Shown: piece by piece, positions 47,274-52,741 of the stretch
How the letters are laid out: each line of letters begins with the position of its first letter
Numbering within the stretch: position 1 is the stretch's first letter
Source: Aureococcus anophagefferens
Taxonomy: Eukaryota > Sar > Pelagophyceae > Pelagomonadales > Pelagomonadaceae
Length of the DNA: 52,741 nt
Direction of reading: 5' to 3'
Assembly: GCF_000186865.1 (NCBI RefSeq)
Contig: NW_008705575.1
Location: 806,910-859,650 of the forward strand
The notes under the pieces: generated by a model
Seen by the model: the letters and a program-made list of their open reading frames with translations, nothing else
What the model was told of the DNA's origin: nothing
Database searches by the model: none
Made by a program: the position numbers and the translations under genes

Positions 47274-47321
47274 ATGGCCACTCAGATAAACACCATGGCC
47301 ATTCAGATGGAAACTTTCTAA
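47274..47321 (+). promoter_or_regulatory. Short upstream ORF before the beta-propeller gene
   Basis: A 15-codon ORF (ATG at 47274, TAA ending 47321) finishes 6 bases before the main ATG at 47328. It lies in a 21-bp tandem repeat (47267-47287 and 47288-47308) that creates two in-frame ATGs. If transcribed, it could reduce translation of the main frame. Confidence 0.35.
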
Positions 47322-47327
47322 GCAGCC

Positions 47328-48693
47328 ATGGCCGCCGACGACGACCTCGCGCCGAAGCGCGTCGCCGTGGCCGGCGCCGCGGCCAACGGCGGCAACTTCG
47401 ACGGCGTCGCCCTGCTCGAGGGCCGGCTCTACCTCTGCCCCTACAACGCGGACTTTGTCGTCTGCATCGACCCCACGGGCGACGTGCTCGGCTGCTACGA
47501 GCGGCCCGGCGAGTCGCCGGCGGTCGTGGACCCGTCCACGGGCTACAGCGTGTCCTACTACGACCTGCCCGCCCCCTTGCGGGGCGGCGAGAAGTGGAGC
47601 GGCATCTGCGCGTGCCGCGGGAAGCTCTTCTGCGCGCCCGCGACGGCGCCCGGCGTGCTCGTCGTCGACCCGGGCGCGAGTCCGCCCGTGCGCAGCATCG
47701 AGGGCGGCCGCGGCGGCGGCGGCCACATGTGGGACGGCATCTGCGTCTGCAACGGGCGGCTCTACTGCGCCCCGTTCGACGCGCGGTCCGTCCTCGCGAT
47801 CGACCCGATTACCGAAGCCGCGGGCACGATCGACGTCTCGGCCGTGAGGCAGGGCGCGGGCAAGTGGTCCGGCTGCGCGGCGGCCTGCGGCAAGGTCTTC
47901 TGCGCGCCCCACAACGCCGGCGTCGTCCTGGTCATCGACGCGCACGACGGCGACGCGGTGTCGTCGATCGACTGCGGCTACGCGGGCAACCAGAAGTGGA
48001 GCGGCATCTGCGCGTCGCGGGGCAAGCTCTACTGCGCGCCCTTCAACGCCGCGAGCGTCCTGTGCGTCGACCCCGCGCGCCTGTCGATGCGGTGGATCGA
48101 GACGGGCGCGTCCTCGCCGGCGAAGTACCGGTGCATCGCCGCGGCCGGCGGCCGCCTCTTCTGCGCGCCCTACTCGTCGCCGCACCTGCTCGTGGTCGCG
48201 CCGGGCCAGAACGGCGTCGACGACGCCGACGGCGTGCGCTTCGCGGACTGCGGGCCGGGCGGCGACGACGCCGCGGCGCTGGTCCGGCGTCGCGGCCTGC
48301 GGCGGCATGCTCGTCGCGGCGCAGTTCGACGCCGGCGGCGCGCTCGTCGTGGACCAGCGCGCGGGCGACGCGCCGCCGTCCCTCGAGGCCCAGCTCCGCG
48401 AGGCCGCGGAGGCCATCGCGTGCGTGTCGTGCGCGGGGGCCAACGAGCCCGCCGTCGCGCTCTGCGACGCGCCCTCGGAGTTCTTCGACGCCGCGGCGCC
48501 GCCGCCGCGGCCCAAGTTCCACTACGAGACGGCCTGGGAGGAGGACCGCGCCGCGCCGGCCGCCGCGGAGGAGGACGCGCCCGAGGACTACACGGACGTG
48601 CCCCTCGTCGACGCGAAGCTCGCGCTCCGGGACGCGTTCGACGCCTACCCGCCCCTGAAGCCCCTGCCCCCGGGGCTCACGGCCGACGTCTAA
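47328..48693 (+). CDS. Beta-propeller-like repeat protein, with apparent frameshift
   Basis: About 450 aa. Repeats of about 50-60 residues share the pattern KWSGICA.RGKLYCAPFNA..VL.IDP (for example EKWSGICACRGKLFCAPATA, GKWSGCAAACGKVFCAPHNA, QKWSGICASRGKLYCAPFNA). This suggests a 6- or 7-bladed propeller of NHL/Kelch type with unusual conserved Cys. Near 48279 the frame shifts by one base: the expected WSGVAACGGMLVAAQFDAGG lies in the next frame, which continues to the stop at 48693. One extra base would explain it, so sequencing error, indel or a tiny intron are all possible. The C-terminal 130 residues are acidic. The ligand is unknown. Confidence 0.65.
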
Positions 48694-48901
48694 GGCCTCG
48701 CTTGCGGGTAGCTTGCGGGCGCGTCTTCGGTTGGCGCACGATTACGAAAATTCAACACGCGTTCAACTACGCTTCAACGCGTCGTACGAAGACGTCTTAC
48801 GTGCGGGGCGCTCGCTGCCGTCCATGGCCTTGCGACTACGCTGCGACAGGGACCACGGCGCAGATAAAAAAAAACAACGTGCGATCAACGGCGCTTCGAC
48901 T

Positions 48902-50023
48902 TTATTCGTCGCGCGCCTCGAGGAGGAGCATGTCCAGGTCCTCGCAGACCGCGCGGAGGAAGTGGCCGTCGAGCGCCGCGTCGCCAAAGTCCGCGACGAA
49001 GGGGTTCGCGAGCTGGTTCGCACAATAATCGAGGCCGTAGTAGCCGAACGCGAGGAAGACCGTCACCGGCAGGATGGCGAGGGGCGTCGCCGGCGCCTTG
49101 CTCAGGAGCGGCAGCGGCACCGAGAGCACGAACGCGAAGATGAGCCAGCGCGACATCTGCAGGTAGGGCTGCGGCGTCGGCGTCGTCGCGATCTTCGCCG
49201 CGCCGTTGAAGTGCGCGGGCAGCGTCTGGAGCACGCGCTCCACGCCCGAGGCGAGCGCGCGCTGCCGGTCGGCGCGGCTCGCGCCGACGAAGACGCCGCG
49301 GCGCGCGCAGGCCTGGAGGTGCGCGCGGATCCACTTCAACACGAGCACGGGGGGACGCGCCGCGGTCGCGAGCGCCGCGCGCTCGCCCTCCGTCGCGTCG
49401 CGGTCGTGGATCCGCACGAGCTCCGCGCGCGCCGGCGCGTCGTCGGGCTTCCAGAACGCGCCGACCTTCTCCGTCTCCACGGACTCGTGGCGCAGGAAGA
49501 CGACGACCTCCGTGAAGTAGACGCGCAGCAGCCGCGCGAGCTCGGCCCTCGCGTCCGCCGCCGCCGCCGCATCGTCGGCCTCGAGGTGCACGGCCCCGAG
49601 CGACGCCGCGTCGACGACGGAGCTCATCAGCGCGCCGACGTGGCCGCGCGCCTCCCAGTAGCGCGCGTAGCCTTGCTGCGAGCGGAATACCGACAAGAAC
49701 GAGACGAGGACGCCGAGCATGAGGTGGCCCGTCGCGTCGATGCCGGCGAACCCGAACGTATCGTGCGCGTAGATCGTCGCGGCCGCCGCGGCGACGGCCG
49801 CGAGTGACGGCGACACGATCGCGGGGAAGACCGTGCCGCGCCAGCCGACGCGCGGCACGAAGTCGAGGTTGAGCACGTGCGGCTGGTGGTCGTCCGCGCG
49901 GAAGATGCGCGCCGTCGCGCCCGGCCGCGGCGCCGGCGGCGCCTTGGCGCGCCGCGCGCCGCGAAAGGGCAGCTGGATGGAGTGGCAGCCGCCCAGGATC
50001 AGGAGCGCGAGGGCGCAGCGCAT
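48902..50023 (-). CDS. Bestrophin-family anion channel
   Basis: The protein is 373 aa from the ATG at 50023 (MRCALALLILGGCHSIQLPF). The frame extends upstream only through minisatellite sequence. A hydrophobic leader is followed by the bestrophin/UPF0187 core: RVGWRGTVFPAIVSPSL, GVLVSFLSVFRSQQGYARYW, and near the C-terminus FLAFGYYGLDYCANQLANPF, typical of the family. Bestrophins form pentameric channels for Cl- or HCO3-. Algal members in thylakoids feed bicarbonate to the CO2-concentrating system. The leader would allow plastid targeting, but the Phe motif is not clear-cut. Confidence 0.8.
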   Translation of the reverse strand: MRCALALLILGGCHSIQLPFRGARRAKAPPAPRPGATARIFRADDHQPHVLNLDFVPRVGWRGTVFPAIVSPSLAAVAAAAATIYAHDTFGFAGIDATGHLMLGVLVSFLSVFRSQQGYARYWEARGHVGALMSSVVDAASLGAVHLEADDAAAAADARAELARLLRVYFTEVVVFLRHESVETEKVGAFWKPDDAPARAELVRIHDRDATEGERAALATAARPPVLVLKWIRAHLQACARRGVFVGASRADRQRALASGVERVLQTLPAHFNGAAKIATTPTPQPYLQMSRWLIFAFVLSVPLPLLSKAPATPLAILPVTVFLAFGYYGLDYCANQLANPFVADFGDAALDGHFLRAVCEDLDMLLLEARDE

Positions 50024-50070
50024 GTTTTGGTGCGTACGGTCAGACGATGCCGCCGACGACGACCGCACGA

Positions 50071-50199
50071 CGAGGGCAGCCGTACAATTGGGGTCGACAG
50101 CAGCCGTACGATTGGGGTCGACAGCAGCCGTACGATTGGGGTCGACAGCAGCCGGACGAGGGCAGCCGGACGAGGGCAGCCGGACGAGGCAGCCGGATA
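50071..50199 (+). repeat. Minisatellite upstream of the bestrophin gene
   Basis: Tandem copies of a 24-bp unit (GGGTCGACAGCAGCCGTACG plus ATTG), with full copies at 50091-50114 and 50115-50138. These grade into shorter 14-bp units (GGGCAGCCGGACGA) at about 50145-50199. The units share the CAGCCG core, suggesting a common origin by slippage. Confidence 0.85.
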
Positions 50200-50254
50200 G
50201 GGCACTGGCAAGCACATCAAGTTCAAGGACATCGAAGGCTTCAACTTTAACTAG

Positions 50255-50965
50255 TCATCGACAATCGAACATGTTCCTCGCCCTGATGCGCCCCTGCTGC
50301 GACCTCGGCGTCCCGATGCGCCTCCACTCTTCCTCGTCGTCGTCATCGTCGCCGCTGCCGTCCCGGAACGCCTCCTTGGCCGCCATGAAGGAGGAGCGGA
50401 TCATGAACTTGCACTTCTTCGTGCATCGGCCGTTTGGGCCGATCAGCCCGGCGGTCGCTAATTCCTGGCCTTTGGCCCAGCCGTATTCCTCGTCGTCGGA
50501 TTCCTCGTCGTCCGAGTCCCTGACGGGCCGCGACGCTTTGCGTGGCTTTCCGGCGTACCGGCCGTAGGCGTTCAGCGCCTCGACCATGTCATCCCTCACA
50601 CCGTCCACGCAGCTGTCGTAGAGCGCTTCTACCAGCCCCCATAGCGCCTCCGAACGCCTCTTTTCGTCGTCCACGCCGCTTTGACCGAACAATGACACGA
50701 CTTCGTCGACGATCGTTTCGTGGACGCCGCACGCGGCGGCCCAGCGATCGAGCTGCTCGATATCCGACCAGCCGTGTTTCTCGTCGATCATCGCATCGAT
50801 CCACGCGTCCCTGGTTTTCCGCGTGGCTCTTCGCGTGGTCGCACTAGGTGGTGGCGCGGCGGCCTCTGGGGCTGTCGTCGCTGCCGGCGCAGGGGCTGCC
50901 GTCGCTGCCGGAGCCGGCGCTGCTGCCGCTGCCGGTGCCGGGGCTGCCGCGGGGCTCTCGCACAT
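50255..50965 (-). CDS. Hypothetical acidic protein with Ala/Pro-rich N-terminus
   Basis: The protein is 236 aa. Residues 1-42 are Ala/Pro low-complexity. The middle (TRDAWIDAMIDEKHGWSDIE through VEALNAYGRYAG) is helical and looks globular, followed by an acidic run and a Lys/Cys patch (RCTKKCKFMIRSSFMAAKEA). Composition is less GC-biased in the globular part, as in the MYND gene. No family is recognised. It is divergent from the XPC-like gene, with 100 bp between starts. Confidence 0.7.
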   Translation of the reverse strand: MCESPAAAPAPAAAAAPAPAATAAPAPAATTAPEAAAPPPSATTRRATRKTRDAWIDAMIDEKHGWSDIEQLDRWAAACGVHETIVDEVVSLFGQSGVDDEKRRSEALWGLVEALYDSCVDGVRDDMVEALNAYGRYAGKPRKASRPVRDSDDEESDDEEYGWAKGQELATAGLIGPNGRCTKKCKFMIRSSFMAAKEAFRDGSGDDDDDEEEWRRIGTPRSQQGRIRARNMFDCR

Positions 50966-51065
50966 GTCGCAGGGCCCGGCAGCATTGCCTGCGGGCAGCG
51001 CCGAGGTCGGGACGCCACCAAGTTTAGAAGTTCAGCATCACTTCAACAACCCGCCGTCGGAGAGC

Positions 51066-52741
51066 ATGGAGGCCCTCTCGGACGGCGACTCGGACGACGC
51101 CATCGACTGGGAAGCCGACGCGTCCGAGTCGGACGACGAGGCGCCGGCGCCGCGGCCGCCCGACGCCCACCCGCGCGCGCCCGAAGAGCCGCCCGGAGAC
51201 GCCGCACCGCCACCGAAGCGGCGCAAGGTGAGCTACCGCGAGGCGCAGGCGGCGAAGCAGCGGCGCGAATCGCGCGTGCTCGTGCACAAGGCCTGCGTCG
51301 TCTGCTTCCTCGGGCGCCTGCGGCTCCTGAGCCGCTGGTGCGACGACGACGTCGCGACGACGGCCGCGGTCGCCGCGATGCCTCCGCACGTCGCGAAACG
51401 GCTCGCGAACGAAACCGACGGCGACGGCGACGCCTTCGTCGGCGGCGTGCTCGGCGCCGTCGAGGCCGTCCGGCGCGCCGTGCTCGGCCGGGGGATGGAG
51501 GCCCGTGACGCGAGGGAGCTCGGGAGCCCGCCCGGGGACCTCGCGAAGCGCGTCGTTCGCGACGGCGGCGCGTCCGCGTGCGAGGCCGCCATGCTCTGCG
51601 TCGCGGCCATGCGGTCCGCGGGGCTCGAGGCGCGCCTCGTCGGCCAGCTCGACCCGCCGCCCTGCGCGGCCCGGAAGCGTTCCGGCACGTCGCGCGCCGA
51701 CTGCCGGTGCCTCGAGGTCCGCCGCGGCGACCGATTTCTCGTCGTCGACGCGGCGACGGGCGCGGCGGCGCGGCGCGGCGACGAGCTCCGCCGCCGCGGC
51801 GGCGCCTCGAAGCCCCGGGCCTACGTCGCGTCCTGCGACGCCGCGGGCGCGCTGCGCGACGTCGGCGACGCGTTCGGGTCCGAGAGGGACGGCCGGCGGA
51901 AGCGCGACGCGCCCTGGCTCGCGGCGACGCTCGAGGCGCTGAACCGGTCGCGCGGCGGCGGCGGGGGCGCGCCGCCCGCGGTCTTCCGGGGCCTGCCGAC
52001 GTCCCGGGGCGCCTTCCGGTCCGACGCGAACTTTGCTTTGCCGTCCGCGTTCTTCTCCCGCGAGCGCCTCCGGCCCGGCGCGGCGGCCGTCGCGACCTTC
52101 AAGGGCGAGGCGGTCTACCGGCGGTTCGACGTCGACACGCTGCGCACCGCGCGCCAGTGGAAGCGCGAGCGCCGCGCCGTCCGGGCCGACGAGCTCGCGC
52201 GGCCCGCGTCGACGGCGGCCGCGGCGCCGGCCGCGGGCGGCGACGACGACGACGCGGCCCTCGAGGCGGCGATGAACGCGGCCTGCGACGCCGCCGAGGG
52301 CGTCGCGGACCCGCGCGCGCTCTTCGCCTACGACCAGACGGAGCCCTGGGCGCCCGAGCCCGTCGGCGCCGACGGCTCCATCCCCGTCAACGACTACGGC
52401 AACGTCGAGATCTTCGACGAGGCCCTGGTCCCGCGGGGCGGCGCCTGGGTCCGGGGCCGCGACGCGGCGGCGGCGGCGGTCGACGCCGGAGCGGCGTTCG
52501 CGCCCGTGGTCGTCGGCTTCGAGCGGAAGCGGGGCGACCCGAAGCCGAAGCCGAAGGTCGACGGCGTCCTCGTCGCCGCGGCGCACGGCGACGCCGTCCG
52601 GGCCCGCGCCGACGCGCGCGCGGCGGACCGCGAGGCCCGGGGCAAGGCGACGCGGGCGAAGAAGGTCGGCGCGCGCTGGGCCGCGATCGCGCGGACGCTC
52701 CTCTCCCGGGAGCAGCTCCGCGCGAGCTACGGCGCGGACGG
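51066..52741 (+). CDS. XPC: XPC/RAD4 nucleotide-excision repair protein, 3' end beyond window
   Basis: The frame is open from the ATG at 51066 to the window edge (558 codons, no stop). An acidic N-terminus (MEALSDGDSDDAIDWEAD) and a basic PPPKRRKVSY patch lead to the transglutaminase-like region (about 70-260), with ACEAAMLCVAAMRSAGLEAR and FLVVDAATG. The beta-hairpin domains follow. BHD1 is near SRGAFRSDANFALPSAF. After GEAVYRRFDVDTLRTARQWK come BHD2-type sequence and the BHD3 signature IPVNDYGNVEIFDEALVPRG, then PVVVGFERKRG. XPC/RAD4 detects helix-distorting DNA damage. The transglutaminase region is shorter than in animals and plants. Confidence 0.88.
   Translation, partial: MEALSDGDSDDAIDWEADASESDDEAPAPRPPDAHPRAPEEPPGDAAPPPKRRKVSYREAQAAKQRRESRVLVHKACVVCFLGRLRLLSRWCDDDVATTAAVAAMPPHVAKRLANETDGDGDAFVGGVLGAVEAVRRAVLGRGMEARDARELGSPPGDLAKRVVRDGGASACEAAMLCVAAMRSAGLEARLVGQLDPPPCAARKRSGTSRADCRCLEVRRGDRFLVVDAATGAAARRGDELRRRGGASKPRAYVASCDAAGALRDVGDAFGSERDGRRKRDAPWLAATLEALNRSRGGGGGAPPAVFRGLPTSRGAFRSDANFALPSAFFSRERLRPGAAAVATFKGEAVYRRFDVDTLRTARQWKRERRAVRADELARPASTAAAAPAAGGDDDDAALEAAMNAACDAAEGVADPRALFAYDQTEPWAPEPVGADGSIPVNDYGNVEIFDEALVPRGGAWVRGRDAAAAAVDAGAAFAPVVVGFERKRGDPKPKPKVDGVLVAAAHGDAVRARADARAADREARGKATRAKKVGARWAAIARTLLSREQLRASYGAD

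Noticed and set aside
1933..51065. TTGAAGTT/ACTTCAA-like words in several spacers as a shared promoter motif
   Set aside because: They recur (for example near 11320, 19988, 24245, 26450, 42550), but positions relative to starts vary and similar words occur in introners, so no consensus can be defended.
1..52741. tRNA, rRNA or bacterial operon signals
   Set aside because: No cloverleaf or rRNA-like sequence was noticed, and the gene layout, spliced introns and protein families are eukaryotic.

Overview
The window looks like nuclear DNA from a small, GC-rich photosynthetic stramenopile, most likely a pelagophyte related to Aureococcus. Four things point there. Genes are densely packed on both strands with very short spacers. 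Several proteins carry N-terminal signal/transit peptides with a Phe-containing cleavage motif typical of secondary plastids. Plastid-lipid and flagellar proteins are present. Most tellingly, many introns are themselves small repeated transposon-like elements (introners) flanked by 8-bp target-site duplications (TSDs), a mode of intron gain established for Aureococcus. The species assignment is inference. Two 50-N runs (12580-12629, 29528-29577) are scaffold gaps.

Layout. 0-9.2 kb: a TPR protein with a RelA/SpoT-like domain, a RAD54 helicase gene (two exons, with an introner lying antisense inside its intron), a double-AP2/PHD regulator, and an unrecognised gene. 9.6-16.8 kb: a direct segmental duplication of a four-gene block (small membrane protein, PAP/fibrillin, TPR protein, DOPA-dioxygenase-like protein). 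The copies are separated by a gap and a second copy of the RAD54 first exon. 16.9-30 kb: a GT25-like protein, a membrane protein, coiled-coil and acidic proteins, a two-pore K+ channel, a MYND protein, a GxGD signal-peptide-peptidase-like protease with a plastid-type leader, a small membrane protein and an RGG/GKG protein. 30.4-34 kb: an unusual gene with a PIP-like motif and a possible 2-oxoglutarate oxygenase domain, and a VPS26-like arrestin-fold protein. 34-45 kb: an armadillo protein, a secreted protein, a glycosyltransferase-prolyl hydroxylase fusion, a DRC12-like flagellar coiled coil and an ALYREF-like RRM protein. 45-52.7 kb: a SEC14/CRAL-TRIO gene split by four introners, a beta-propeller protein, a bestrophin, an acidic protein and the 5' part of XPC/RAD4.

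The most striking signal is the introner system. Ten insertions fall into three families. Family 1 is about 190 bp with CTGGGCAGG-type ends (six copies). Family 2 is about 202 bp with 15-bp inverted repeats (two copies). Family 3 is about 80 bp (three copies, two of them paralogous through the segmental duplication, so ten independent events). All show 8-bp TSDs, mostly perfect. In nine of ten sense-oriented copies or fewer where splicing is expected, the upstream TSD supplies the 5' splice site (GT or GC) and the element supplies the terminal AG. Splicing at those sites restores the pre-insertion reading frame exactly. Families 1 and 2 also share an internal core in opposite orientation relative to splicing.

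Gene models spanning introns were built by hand from reading frames and TSDs. No transcript evidence or database search was available.
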